A DNA stretch of 22,961 bases from Bacteroidales bacterium UBA6192 (GTDB lineage: Bacteria; Bacteroidota; Bacteroidia; Bacteroidales; F082): contig DITE01000114.1 in assembly GCA_002422725.1 (NCBI GenBank), positions 1-22,961 of the forward strand, read 5' to 3'. A model generated the notes under the pieces. That model searched no databases. It saw only the letters and a program-made list of their open reading frames with translations, and was not told where the DNA came from. The translations under genes were made by a program, and so were the position numbers. Below, piece by piece: positions 1 to 8,438 of the stretch. The first letter of the stretch is position 1; the number at the start of each line of letters is the position of its first letter.

Positions 1-1736
1 TCTTCGATTTTTGCATGAAATGGTCCGTAAAATTCACCAATCATCTGGTTCCATTTCTTACGTCCTTCAGCAATTTCATCAAACTCCTTTTCCACATTGG
101 CCGTAAAATTGTAATCGATGATGTCGTTGAAATACTGACACAGGAAACGGTTTACCAAAATACCGATATCGGTTGGAAAAAGTTTGGCCTTTTCAAAACC
201 AGTGTTTTCCGAAGCAGTTTTTTCAATGATTTTCTGGTCGGCCTTGAGCGTGATCACCTGATATTTCCGCACCATGCCGGGGCGGTCTTCCTTCACCACA
301 TATTCGCGTTTCTGGATAGTGGAAATTGTCGGGGCATAGGTTGATGGTCGCCCGATTCCCAGCTCTTCCATTTTTTTAACCAGACTGGCTTCCGTATATC
401 GTGCCGGATGGCGCGTAAACCTTTCCTGAGCAATCATCTGGTTCATTTTCAAGTCCTGGCCTTTCTGCAAAGGCGGCAAAATGCCCTGTTTCTCATCATT
501 GCTGTCGTCGTCAGTGCCTTCGAAATACACTTTGAGGAAACCATCGAACAGGATTACTTCACCTGAAGCCACCAGATTTCTTTTGTTTGTTGAAATGCTA
601 ATCTGAACGTTAGTTCGTTCCAATTCTGCATCTGCCATCTGAGAGGCAATGGTACGTTTCCAAATCAGGTCGTATAGTCTTTTCTCTTCGTCGCTACCAC
701 TGATGGTTTGGTTCTCAAGATAGGTTGGTCTGATGGCTTCGTGTGCCTCTTGTGCGCCTTTTGTTTTGGTTGCATAGCGACGCGATTTAACGTAGTTAGC
801 CCCATAGGTTTCCGTAACAACCGCTTTGGCCTTCTGAATTGCCGACTCGGCAAGGTTTACTGAGTCGGTACGCATATAGGTTATTTTACCCGATTCGTAA
901 AGGTGTTGGGCAACACGCATGGTGTTTGCCACCGAGTAACCTAGCTTGCGGCTGGCCTCCTGCTGAAGGGTGGATGTTGTAAAAGGAGGTGCCGGTGATT
1001 TTTTGGCTGGTTTCTTTTCCACCGATTGAACAGTGTAGCTGGCTCCCTTGCACGATTCGAGGAATGCAAAAGCAGCATCACGCGTTTCGAATCGCTCGGG
1101 CAATTCCGCTTCCACCTCGTAGGTGATACCATTAACTACCAATTCAAGGTGTGCAACTACCCGAAATGCTGAGCTTACGCTAAACTCTTTAATTTCTTCT
1201 TCCCTTTCAACAATCAGCCTCACGGCTACCGACTGAACCCGTCCGGCTGAAAGTGAAGGTTTCACTTTTTTCCACAACAAAGGCGACAATTCATATCCAA
1301 CCAACCTGTCGAGCACACGGCGGGCCTGTTGGGCAGCCACCAGATTATAGTCGATTCCCCTTGGCGTTTCGATGGCTTTGGTTATGGCCGATTTGGTGAT
1401 TTCATGAAAAACAATTCTTTTTGTTTGGGCTTCTTTGAGTCCCAACGCCTTGAACAAATGATAGGAAATGGCTTCTCCCTCACGGTCTTCATCAGAAGCA
1501 AGCCAGATGGTTTCTGCTCCCTTGGCCATCTGTTTAAGTTCGGCGATCAGTTTCTTTTTGTCGGGCGATACTTCATACTGCGGTTCAAAGCCTTTGCCAA
1601 TATCCACCCCCAGCTGTGTTTTACTCAGGTCCATCACATGACCGTAACTGGATTTCACAACATACTCCTTACCCAGAAAGCCTTCGATAGTCTTAGCTTT
1701 GGCCGGGGATTCAACGATTACCAGATTTTTTGTCAT
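1..1736 (-). CDS. topA: DNA topoisomerase I, C-terminal part missing at window edge
   Basis: Type IA topoisomerase, which relaxes negative supercoils by cutting one strand through a 5'-phosphotyrosine link. The reading frame runs from the ATG at 1736 off the left edge, giving about 578 residues; family members are usually about 780-870, so the end of the core and the C-terminal DNA-binding region lie outside. The N-terminus carries the Toprim start VIVESPAKAKTIEGFLG with its Glu, followed by the acidic Toprim motif ASDEDREGEAISYHL. The catalytic tyrosine is seen in ITYMRTDS at about residue 287, and EAHEAIRPT follows. The start is supported by AAAGG about 10 nt upstream and by a promoter element at 1786-1793. 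The gene is divergent from acpP. Identification is secure; the missing end is only the window boundary. Confidence 0.96.
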   Translation of the reverse strand, partial: MTKNLVIVESPAKAKTIEGFLGKEYVVKSSYGHVMDLSKTQLGVDIGKGFEPQYEVSPDKKKLIAELKQMAKGAETIWLASDEDREGEAISYHLFKALGLKEAQTKRIVFHEITKSAITKAIETPRGIDYNLVAAQQARRVLDRLVGYELSPLLWKKVKPSLSAGRVQSVAVRLIVEREEEIKEFSVSSAFRVVAHLELVVNGITYEVEAELPERFETRDAAFAFLESCKGASYTVQSVEKKPAKKSPAPPFTTSTLQQEASRKLGYSVANTMRVAQHLYESGKITYMRTDSVNLAESAIQKAKAVVTETYGANYVKSRRYATKTKGAQEAHEAIRPTYLENQTISGSDEEKRLYDLIWKRTIASQMADAELERTNVQISISTNKRNLVASGEVILFDGFLKVYFEGTDDDSNDEKQGILPPLQKGQDLKMNQMIAQERFTRHPARYTEASLVKKMEELGIGRPSTYAPTISTIQKREYVVKEDRPGMVRKYQVITLKADQKIIEKTASENTGFEKAKLFPTDIGILVNRFLCQYFNDIIDYNFTANVEKEFDEIAEGRKKWNQMIGEFYGPFHAKIE

Positions 1737-1785
1737 CAAACTACCTTTCTTATAAAAATGTGAATTTGTGTGCTGAAAAGCGGTG

Positions 1786-1793
1786 CAAAAGTA
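1786..1793 (-). promoter_or_regulatory. topA promoter, -7 element
   Basis: On the minus strand this reads TACTTTTG, an exact match to the Bacteroidota -7 consensus TAnnTTTG, followed by CACCG. It lies 50 nt upstream of the topA ATG, so a leader of about 40-45 nt is expected. No convincing TTTG -33 element is seen at the right distance. Confidence 0.55.
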
Positions 1794-2304
1794 AGACTTT
1801 AACCATATACAGTGAAAAATGTTGAACATCCTGATTCCTGACCGGTCATCGTGGAGGCTTAATAATTGTCCTGAACTGGAACCAATTCGCAATCTTTCCC
1901 GGTCATCTGTTCAGGGTATAAAAATAATGCTGAGACAAACGATCTCAGACTATTTTCGAAACTACATGATGCATTCCCAAGAGGCTATCCGCGACGATGC
2001 GATTCATCGCACAACCCGGGAAAACACCTTTTCTATCTATTTAGACTTAACGGTTCTGCTTTTAGGCTATGAAATTAAGCCATAATTTGACGTACAGAAA
2101 TGCGTTAACTTTTCTATCTTTACATGCACAAAATAATTTTTATGCAGCACGAAAGCAGGATTAGTTAGCTCAACTTTTTCGTAACCGTGTGCAAAAAAGT
2201 ATGATTTTCGACGGAAATCACCTCCTGTTTTCGAAAGTATCTGTAAGGTAATCTGTTGGCAATGCCATCTTTATATATACTGTTAATCAATTTTTTAAGA
2301 TTTT

Positions 2305-2336
2305 TTTGCTTTTTTTTCATTTAATAACTTACTTTG
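2305..2336 (+). promoter_or_regulatory. acpP-fabF operon promoter
   Basis: TTTG at 2305-2308 and TTACTTTG at 2329-2336, separated by 20 bp, match the Bacteroidota -33/-7 arrangement (TTTG, about 19-21 bp, TAnnTTTG) with one mismatch in the -7 element. The -7 is followed by CAGCC, as at two other promoters in this window. The expected transcript starts about 25 nt before the acpP ATG. Confidence 0.65.
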
Positions 2337-2366
2337 CAGCCTGTTTAACTAATAAAAATTAAAGTT

Positions 2367-2603
2367 ATGTCAGAGATTAAAGACAAAATTGTTTCTATTA
2401 TCGTTGATAAGCTAGGTGTTGAGCCGGGCGAAGTTACTAACGAAGCAAGCTTCACCAACGATCTGGGCGCCGACTCACTGGACACTGTTGAGTTGATCAT
2501 GGAGTTTGAGAAGGAATTCAACCTGGCCATTCCGGATGATCAGGCTGAAAAAATTGCTACAGTTGGCGATGCCATCAAATACATTGAAGAAAACAAAAGC
2601 TAA
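2367..2603 (+). CDS. acpP: Acyl carrier protein
   Basis: Small acidic carrier that holds growing acyl chains on a 4'-phosphopantetheine arm during type II fatty acid synthesis. At 78 residues it is the usual length. The attachment serine is Ser37 in the motif LGADSLDTVEL, and the following helix (IMEFEKEFNLAIPDD) is the conserved acidic recognition face. The ATG at 2367 lies 30 nt downstream of the -7 element and is preceded by an A-rich leader rather than a strong Shine-Dalgarno, which is normal for Bacteroidota. It is first in a run with fabF 17 nt downstream, a pairing found widely in bacteria. Confidence 0.97.
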   Translation: MSEIKDKIVSIIVDKLGVEPGEVTNEASFTNDLGADSLDTVELIMEFEKEFNLAIPDDQAEKIATVGDAIKYIEENKS

Positions 2604-2620
2604 GCAATCAAATTAATTGT

Positions 2621-3874
2621 ATGGAGTTAAAAAGAGTAGTAGTAACCGGCTTAGGAGCCATTACGCCGATTGGCAACACCGTACCTGAATATTGGGATGC
2701 GCTGTCTGAAGGAGTGAGTGGTGCTGCTGGTATTACCCGCTTCGACACCTCCAAATTCAAGACCCAGTTTGCCTGCGAGGTCAAGAATTACGATTGGACA
2801 AAGTTTTTTGACCGGAAGGAAGTTAGAAAGTATGACCTCTTTGCACAGTTCGGTCTGATAGCGGCCGATCAGGCCATTGCAGATTCCGGGCTGAGCAAAG
2901 AGAATACCGATTTCGACGAGGTTGGGGTTATCTGGTCTTCTGGAATAGGCGGACTTCAGACCTTGTTTGAAGAAGTGGTAGGCTTTGTTGCGGGCGATGG
3001 CACACCGCGCTTTAACCCGTTTTTTATTCCAAAAATGATTGCCGACATCACCGCCGGACATATTTCGATCAAACATGGTTTCAGAGGACCCAATTTTGCC
3101 ACCGTTTCTGCCTGCGCATCATCGGCAAATGCACTGATTGATGCCTTGATGTATATCAGGCTGGGCAAGGCAGTTGCCATTGTATCAGGCGGTTCCGAAG
3201 CAGCAATCAGCGAATCAGGAGTTGGAGGGTTTAATGCAATGCATGCCATCTCGACCCGAAACGATGATCCCAAAACAGCTTCCCGGCCTTTTGACAAAGA
3301 CCGCGATGGCTTCGTAATGGGCGAAGGTGGAGGTGGAATGGTTTTCGAAGAGCTTGAGCACGCCCTGGCCAGAGGAGCCAAGATTTATGCCGAAGTGGTT
3401 GGTGGCGGTCTTTCGGCTGATGCCTCACACATGACATCGCCTCATCCTGAAGGTTTTGGTGCTTTTTTAAGCATGAAAAGGGCATTGGAAGATGCAGGAC
3501 TGAAAGTGGACGATATTGATCACATCAATACACATGGTACATCAACCCCGCTTGGTGATATTGCTGAACCACAGGCAATTGTTAAACTTTTTGGAGAACA
3601 TGCTTACAAAATAAGCATCAATTCAACCAAATCGATGACTGGTCACCTGCTTGGTGGTGCCGGTGTGGTCGAAGCCATTGCCTCGGTATTAGCCATGTAC
3701 CATAGCCTTGTTCCTCCCACAATCAATCACTTTACGGATGATCCACAAATCGACAATAAACTCGATTTCACTTTCCATCATGCAAAAAAACGCGAAATCA
3801 GAGCTGTATTAAGCAATACTTTTGGTTTTGGCGGGCACAATGCAACAATAATTTTTAAGAAGTTCGTCCAGTAA
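2621..3874 (+). CDS. fabF: Beta-ketoacyl-ACP synthase II
   Basis: Condensing enzyme that elongates acyl-ACP with malonyl-ACP in the cytoplasm. The 417-residue product is standard length for a thiolase-fold KAS II. The catalytic Cys165 sits in TVSACASSANAL, with His305 in NTHGTSTPLGD, Lys337 and His342 in NSTKSMTGHLLGGAG; Gly-rich FGFGGHN near the C-terminus is also conserved. It lies 17 nt after acpP, its direct substrate carrier, and 12 nt before rnc, so the three are very likely cotranscribed. The C-H-H arrangement separates it from FabH (C-H-N). Confidence 0.96.
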   Translation: MELKRVVVTGLGAITPIGNTVPEYWDALSEGVSGAAGITRFDTSKFKTQFACEVKNYDWTKFFDRKEVRKYDLFAQFGLIAADQAIADSGLSKENTDFDEVGVIWSSGIGGLQTLFEEVVGFVAGDGTPRFNPFFIPKMIADITAGHISIKHGFRGPNFATVSACASSANALIDALMYIRLGKAVAIVSGGSEAAISESGVGGFNAMHAISTRNDDPKTASRPFDKDRDGFVMGEGGGGMVFEELEHALARGAKIYAEVVGGGLSADASHMTSPHPEGFGAFLSMKRALEDAGLKVDDIDHINTHGTSTPLGDIAEPQAIVKLFGEHAYKISINSTKSMTGHLLGGAGVVEAIASVLAMYHSLVPPTINHFTDDPQIDNKLDFTFHHAKKREIRAVLSNTFGFGGHNATIIFKKFVQ

Positions 3875-3886
3875 AAAGGGAACATT

Positions 3887-4624
3887 TTGGTTCTTCGGAG
3901 TAGGGTAAAAGCGCTTTTTTCGGCTGATAAGGAATTGGCTAAAACATTGAAAAACATCTTTGGTTTCTATCCGGGAAATGTTTTTCTGTATCAGCTTGCA
4001 TTTAAACACAAGTCAGCCTCGACCGAAACGATAAATGGCTACAGGGTCAGCAATGAACGCCTCGAGTTTTTGGGTGATGCCATACTTAGCGCGGTTGTTG
4101 CTGATTTTTTATTTAAAACATTCCCTTACAAGAATGAAGGTTTTCTTACTGAAATGAGGGCAAGGATTGTTAGCCGTGTTTCGCTGAACAAACTTTCACT
4201 AAAGCTTGGTATTGACAGCCTCGTGCTCAAGTCGAAAGATAGCCGTGCACAGTTCAGATCGGCTGATGGAGACGCTTTTGAAGCGTTCATCGGAGCCTTG
4301 TTTCTCGACAAAGGCTATCAATTCACCCGCAAAGTGATTACTGAACGTATCATCAGTACCCATATCGATCTGGAAGCCCTTGAGAAAAACGAGGTCAACC
4401 CAAAGAGCAGGCTTATTGAATGGGCCCAGAAAGAAAAAAAATCCATCGAGTTCAAGTTACTGAACGAATTGGGAGAAGGCTACAAAAAACAATATCAGAT
4501 AGAAGTACTTCTCGATGGAATGCCCCACGGAAAAGCACAGGACTTTTCCATCAAGGGAGCGGAACAGCTTGCCGCTGAAAAAACCCTTATGACCCTGAAT
4601 GGGACCATATCAAACGACCAATAA
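3887..4624 (+). CDS. rnc: Ribonuclease III
   Basis: Double-strand-specific endoribonuclease that processes rRNA precursors and structured mRNAs. The N-terminal RNase III domain carries the signature NERLEFLGDAIL (residues 57-68, with Glu60 and Asp64) and the second acidic pair Asp129 and Glu132 in GDAFEAFIGALFLD. A double-stranded-RNA-binding domain follows from about residue 171 to 238, ending in KGAEQLAAEKTL. The length of 245 is typical. The start is a TTG at 3887 with AAGGG 6 nt upstream; no ATG is available before the conserved region. It follows fabF closely, as in many bacteria. Confidence 0.95.
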   Translation: MVLRSRVKALFSADKELAKTLKNIFGFYPGNVFLYQLAFKHKSASTETINGYRVSNERLEFLGDAILSAVVADFLFKTFPYKNEGFLTEMRARIVSRVSLNKLSLKLGIDSLVLKSKDSRAQFRSADGDAFEAFIGALFLDKGYQFTRKVITERIISTHIDLEALEKNEVNPKSRLIEWAQKEKKSIEFKLLNELGEGYKKQYQIEVLLDGMPHGKAQDFSIKGAEQLAAEKTLMTLNGTISNDQ

Positions 4625-4683
4625 ATATTTTAGGGTAAGACTCATTTATAAACTGATTTTGTACCTTAGCCAAAAAGTTCCTG

Positions 4684-5163
4684 TTGGCTGCAAAAAGAAA
4701 CATATTAAAGGTTGAGCCGTTTGATAACCTGACGGTGATGTGCATCAGCACAGCATTGCGCGATTATGCCCTGGCATGGCACATCAACGAGAAACTGGGC
4801 ATTCAGCTGAATCGTAAGGATGATCTCGTTACAGGGAATGAATTGATTGAAAGCGGGTTTTCGTTTTATTATTACGATCAGGGTGAGAATGAAAATATTT
4901 TTAACCTGATTGGTAACAACAGCGATGGAAACCTTTTATTAAAACTCCCCCTCAGGACCGACTACTTTCTCATTGTCCGGAACAAAATTTCAGAAAGCAG
5001 ACTTACTCAGATTGCCAGCGAACTTCGTTTGATTCCCGGTGTGTTGCACGCCTATCAGCTCGATCTTTCAAAACATAAACAGGTTGATATTATACTCGAG
5101 GAGATTGAGTTTCATGAGATGAACACATTAAAAAGAAATCAAAAACGGATTCCACGAAACTGA
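4684..5163 (+). CDS. IPExxxVDY family protein
   Basis: A 159-residue protein of the uncharacterised Bacteroidota family named for an IPExxxVDY motif; biochemical function is unknown. The N-terminal half has the family-like segment DYALAWHINEKLGIQLNR (about residues 27-44), and the region around residues 117-126 (IPGVLHAYQLD) is the diverged equivalent of the name motif. It lies between rnc and pyk, an order I associate with this family. No signal peptide or membrane segment is visible, so it is probably cytoplasmic. The start is uncommon: in-frame stops at 4636 and 4654 leave only TTG (4684) or CTG (4681) before the conserved region, and the first ATG is at codon 19. Confidence 0.7.
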   Translation: MAAKRNILKVEPFDNLTVMCISTALRDYALAWHINEKLGIQLNRKDDLVTGNELIESGFSFYYYDQGENENIFNLIGNNSDGNLLLKLPLRTDYFLIVRNKISESRLTQIASELRLIPGVLHAYQLDLSKHKQVDIILEEIEFHEMNTLKRNQKRIPRN

Positions 5164-5173
5164 CACCATTTTC

Positions 5174-6637
5174 ATGAGAACAAAAATTATTGCAACAATT
5201 GGGCCTTCGTCATCATCTGCCGAAAAACTCCAGCAAATTATCGAAGCAGGAGTTGATGTATGCAGGTTGAATTTTTCTCACGGCAGTCATGATGATCACC
5301 TTCAGGTTATTCACCATATTCATGATATAAACCGCAGAACGGGGAGTTCAGTCGCCATCCTGGCCGATTTGCAGGGGCCAAAGATCAGGCTTGGCGATTT
5401 TTCTGTTGATTCAATTGTGCTTGAACAGGGTGAAACGATTGTTTTTACAACCAAAGCCATACCTGGCAGAAAAGGGAAAGTGAGTATACGATACGAATCA
5501 TTCGCATCTGATGTCAATCCTGGTGAAACCATACTGGTTGATGATGGAAAAATCGCATTTAATGTCTTGTCAACCAATGGGATTGATGAAGTAGAGCTGG
5601 TGTGTGTTGATGGAGGAGTGCTCTATCCCCGCAAAGGGGTTAACCTGCCTGAAACAGAAATAACCCTGCCTTCGCTAACCGAAAAAGATCATCTTGATCT
5701 GGCATTTATCCTTGAACAGGAAGTGCATTGGGTGGCTCTTTCATTCGTACGATCTGCCGGGGATATTCGTTACCTGCGCCATCTGATCGAAACGCATCCT
5801 TCCGAAAAAAAGCCCCGAATCGTTGCCAAAATAGAAAAGCCACAGGCTATCCTGGCCATGGAGGAGATAATTGCTGAAACGGACGCCATTATGATAGCCA
5901 GGGGCGATCTTGGTGTGGAAATGCCATTACAATCCGTGCCAATGATCCAGAAACGCTTGATAAAGTCGTGCCTTAAAGCCGGACGACCCGTAATTGTTGC
6001 CACACAGATGATGGAAGGTATGATCGGGAATATCAGGCCAACCAGGGCTGAAGTAAATGATGTGGCCAATTCCGTTCTTGATGGAGCCGATGCTTTAATG
6101 CTCAGTGGAGAAACATCCGTAGGCAGGTTTCCTGTGCAAACAGTTGAAACGATGCAGCGGATTATTTTGGAGATTGAGGATTATGAGGAAATTTATTTTC
6201 AACAACATTTGCCTGAAAACAAAAGCTCGGAAAGGTTTGTCAGTGATTCCGTTTTGTTTAGCGCTTGCGAAATGGCGCGGCAAACTCAGGCAGGAGCCAT
6301 AGTGGTTATTTCACATTCAGGATATTCGGCCCTTCGGCTTTCAGGACACCGGCCAAAAGCTGATTTATTTGTTTTTACATCAAACCGACATGTTTTTTGT
6401 CAATTAAGCCTGTTATGGGGTGTCAAGGCATTTTTTGACGATAGTCTGAATGATCCGGGACTATATTATGACAAATTGAAATCAACATTGATGAAAAAAG
6501 GGTTGATCAAACCCGGTGAGATGATGATTAATGTGTTAAGCCTGCCGGTTTGGGAAAAAGGCTATTCGAATACCCTCAGATTGACTATCGTCGGATCATT
6601 ACCAAACGCTGGAACGATTGAAATGAATAAGCACTAA
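5174..6637 (+). CDS. pyk: Pyruvate kinase, probably potassium-independent type
   Basis: Final glycolytic enzyme, transferring phosphate from phosphoenolpyruvate to ADP. The 487-residue product begins TKIIATIGPSS and has the active-site segment VAKIEKPQAI, giving catalytic Lys219 and Glu221, with Asp245 in ARGDLGVEMP, and later ATQMMEGM and SGETSVGRFPVQTV. The loop LADLQGPKIRLGDF carries Leu-Gln before the Gly-Pro and Lys after it, the combination associated with enzymes that do not need potassium; potassium-dependent ones carry Glu at that Lys position. The C-terminal domain (about 355-487) is complete. Last gene of the acpP-fabF-rnc run, with only 10 nt after the preceding stop. Confidence 0.96.
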   Translation: MRTKIIATIGPSSSSAEKLQQIIEAGVDVCRLNFSHGSHDDHLQVIHHIHDINRRTGSSVAILADLQGPKIRLGDFSVDSIVLEQGETIVFTTKAIPGRKGKVSIRYESFASDVNPGETILVDDGKIAFNVLSTNGIDEVELVCVDGGVLYPRKGVNLPETEITLPSLTEKDHLDLAFILEQEVHWVALSFVRSAGDIRYLRHLIETHPSEKKPRIVAKIEKPQAILAMEEIIAETDAIMIARGDLGVEMPLQSVPMIQKRLIKSCLKAGRPVIVATQMMEGMIGNIRPTRAEVNDVANSVLDGADALMLSGETSVGRFPVQTVETMQRIILEIEDYEEIYFQQHLPENKSSERFVSDSVLFSACEMARQTQAGAIVVISHSGYSALRLSGHRPKADLFVFTSNRHVFCQLSLLWGVKAFFDDSLNDPGLYYDKLKSTLMKKGLIKPGEMMINVLSLPVWEKGYSNTLRLTIVGSLPNAGTIEMNKH

Positions 6638-6703
6638 TTGTAAATAAATTGAGTAATAAATCAGGAGCCGGTCAATTTTGTCTGACCTCACGAAGACAAA
6701 TAG

Positions 6704-7723
6704 TTACTGAATAATTGATTCGAACTGCTTCAGAAAACGAATGTCATTCTCAAAGAATAATCTGAGGTCATTGATCTGATATTTCATCATCGTGATACGT
6801 TCGATCCCCATACCAAATGCAAAACCAGTGTAAACCTCACTGTCAATGCCGCAGGCTTCAAGCACGTTAGGATCCACCATGCCACAACCAAGTATCTCCA
6901 CCCAGCCACTGTGTTTACAAATATTGCATCCTTTTCCACCGCAGATATTGCATGAAACATCCATTTCGGCAGAAGTTTCGGTAAAAGGAAAATAGGATGG
7001 CCTGAACCTGATTTGTGTTTCAGCACCAAAAAACTCCTGCGCAAAATAAAACAAGGTTTGCTTCAGATCAGCAAATGAAACATCCTTATCGATATACAAA
7101 CCCTCCACCTGGTGAAAGATGCAATGAGCACGTGCTGATATGGCCTCGTTCCGAAAAACCCTTCCGGGGGCAATAATTCTAATGGGTAGTTTACCGCTTT
7201 CCATTACACGCACCTGAACACTGGAAGTGTGCGTGCGCAATGCAACATCGGGATTCTTACGGAGGAAAAACGTATCCTGCATATCACGGGCCGGATGTTC
7301 CTGCGGGAAGTTCAGCGCCGTAAAATTGTGAAAGTCATCCTCAATCTCGGGTCCTTCGCTGATCACAAAACCAATCCGTTTGAAGATGGTATTAATCTGG
7401 TTTCTGACTATCGAGATCGGATGGCGGCCTCCGGAAAGCAATCCGGCAGGCATTGTCAAATCAAGCTGAACACCTGTTACCGGTTTGTTGTCTGTCAGAT
7501 GTTTCAGGCTCTCTATCTTTTCCTGAGCTTTATCTTTCAATTCGTTAAGCAAAACCCCCATTTCTTTGCGGTCTTCAGGGGCAACAGATTTAAAATCGGC
7601 AAACAATGCAGGGATAATTCCTTTTTTACTCAGGTATTTGATACGAAATGACTCTAACTGCTCCTGATTATCAGCAACAAACAACTCTATTTCCTTAAGT
7701 ATACCGGAAATTTTGTCTTTCAT
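6704..7723 (-). CDS. pheS: Phenylalanine-tRNA ligase alpha subunit
   Basis: Catalytic subunit of the heterotetrameric enzyme that charges tRNA-Phe. The 339-residue product has an N-terminal helical tRNA-binding arm (about 1-85), then class II motifs: GFVISEGPEIEDDFHNF, ALRTHTSSVQVRVM, motif 2 in PGRVFRNEAISARAHCIFHQVEG, and motif 3 in FAFGMGIERITMMKY. An inserted four-cysteine motif CNIC-GGKG-CNIC (residues 258-269) probably binds zinc; I recall this in other Bacteroidota PheS proteins. The beta subunit is not adjacent here. It is 25 nt downstream of the cyclophilin gene on the same strand, with no separate promoter evident, so it is probably read from the upstream promoters. Confidence 0.96.
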   Translation of the reverse strand: MKDKISGILKEIELFVADNQEQLESFRIKYLSKKGIIPALFADFKSVAPEDRKEMGVLLNELKDKAQEKIESLKHLTDNKPVTGVQLDLTMPAGLLSGGRHPISIVRNQINTIFKRIGFVISEGPEIEDDFHNFTALNFPQEHPARDMQDTFFLRKNPDVALRTHTSSVQVRVMESGKLPIRIIAPGRVFRNEAISARAHCIFHQVEGLYIDKDVSFADLKQTLFYFAQEFFGAETQIRFRPSYFPFTETSAEMDVSCNICGGKGCNICKHSGWVEILGCGMVDPNVLEACGIDSEVYTGFAFGMGIERITMMKYQINDLRLFFENDIRFLKQFESIIQ

Positions 7724-7748
7724 GATCGTTTGGGTAAGTTAATGGGCA

Positions 7749-8375
7749 TCACTCCAAAATTTCGATAGTCATGGTAACTTCTTTGACAGGCTTATCGCCC
7801 GTACCCGTTTTAACAGCAGCGATTTTGTCAATTACATCCAGGCCGGCTATCACTTCGCCAAAAACAGTGTATCCTCCATCAAGGTGAGGAGTGCCTCCAA
7901 TTTCGGCATAAACGCGCATTTGTTGCGCTGTATAGGTAAATCCAGAACGTGCCGACATCATCTGCAGTGTTTTTTCATCATATTTCTGTCCCTGAACAAT
8001 ATAAAACTGCGATCCGGACGATTTCTTCTCCGGATTTACCTGGTCGGGCATGCGTGCTGCAGCAAGCGCACCTTTCTTATGGATGTATTTTGGAAGAAAC
8101 TCGGCATCAATTTGATACCCTGGATCACTTTTACCGGCTCCATTGCCGCCACCCTGAACCATAAAATTGTTGATGATGCGGTGAAAAGGTGAACCATTGT
8201 ACCAACCCTGTTTGATTAGTTTAATGAAATTATCACGGTGTTTTGGCGTGTCGTTGTAAAGTTTGGCTGTTATGTTCCCAAACTCTGTTTTTATAAGCAC
8301 AACTGTTTCAGGCTTTGTTTGCGCCGAAAGGCTTAATCCTGTTAATATCAAAGCGACAAAGAGTAAGTGTTTCAT
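7749..8375 (-). CDS. Secreted cyclophilin-type peptidyl-prolyl isomerase
   Basis: Catalyses cis-trans isomerisation at proline bonds and probably helps fold exported proteins. The chosen start (8375) gives 208 residues beginning with a signal peptide, MKHLLFVALILTGLSLSAQ. The cyclophilin core has the active-site Arg and Gln in FHRIINNFMVQGG, then GSQFYIVQG and HLDGGYTVFGEVIAGLDVIDKI. Where human cyclophilin A has Trp in WLDG this protein has His, suggesting low cyclosporin affinity. An upstream in-frame ATG at 8438 would add 21 residues, but the exact -7 element at 8404-8411 lies between the two starts, so a transcript from it could only use 8375. Downstream of tdk, upstream of pheS. Confidence 0.93.
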   Translation of the reverse strand: MKHLLFVALILTGLSLSAQTKPETVVLIKTEFGNITAKLYNDTPKHRDNFIKLIKQGWYNGSPFHRIINNFMVQGGGNGAGKSDPGYQIDAEFLPKYIHKKGALAAARMPDQVNPEKKSSGSQFYIVQGQKYDEKTLQMMSARSGFTYTAQQMRVYAEIGGTPHLDGGYTVFGEVIAGLDVIDKIAAVKTGTGDKPVKEVTMTIEILE

Positions 8376-8403
8376 GTGTTCCAAAAAATTAATATTAAGG
8401 CTG

Positions 8404-8433
8404 CAAAGGTAGGAAAAAAGATGATGATGCAAT
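8404..8433 (-). promoter_or_regulatory. Cyclophilin-pheS promoter
   Basis: On the minus strand ATTG (8433-8430) and TACCTTTG (8411-8404) are separated by 18 bp; the -7 element is an exact TAnnTTTG match and is followed by CAGCC. It lies immediately after the tdk stop codon and 28 nt before the cyclophilin ATG at 8375. Confidence 0.6.
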
Positions 8434-8438
8434 TTCAA

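Larger units (their letters stand above)
1737..2366. other. Long divergent intergenic region with inverted repeats
   Basis: A 630-bp gap between topA and acpP. It holds the topA -7 element near its left end and the acpP promoter near its right end. Between them, about 1842-2022 is rich in symmetry: a 9-bp direct repeat CCGGTCATC (1842-1850 and 1899-1907), inverted repeat CCTGAAC/GTTCAGG (1870-1876 with 1909-1915), a competing hairpin AATTG/CAATT (1864-1868 with 1883-1887), hairpin CTGAGA/TCTCAG (1930-1935 with 1943-1948) and palindrome TGCGATTCATCGCA (1998-2011). An 88-codon open frame at 1819-2085 crosses it but resembles no protein I know and lacks a ribosome binding site. It could be a small structured RNA, a regulatory region or a gene remnant. 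Confidence 0.4.

Noticed and set aside
1819..2085. 88-codon open frame in the topA-acpP gap
   Set aside because: No ribosome binding site or promoter at a sensible distance, no recognisable protein features, and it runs across the inverted repeats; better treated as non-coding.
2218..2226. TCACCTCCT, identical to part of the 3' end of 16S rRNA
   Set aside because: Only nine bases match and the flanks do not resemble rRNA; chance is the simplest explanation.
6670..6687. GGTCA/TGACC hairpin between the convergent pyk and pheS genes as a terminator
   Set aside because: The stem is only 5 bp with an 8-base loop and is not followed by a T-run in either direction.
8376..8438. Upstream ATG of the cyclophilin gene (21 extra residues)
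   Set aside because: An exact -7 promoter element lies inside the extension, and the shorter form begins with a proper signal peptide.
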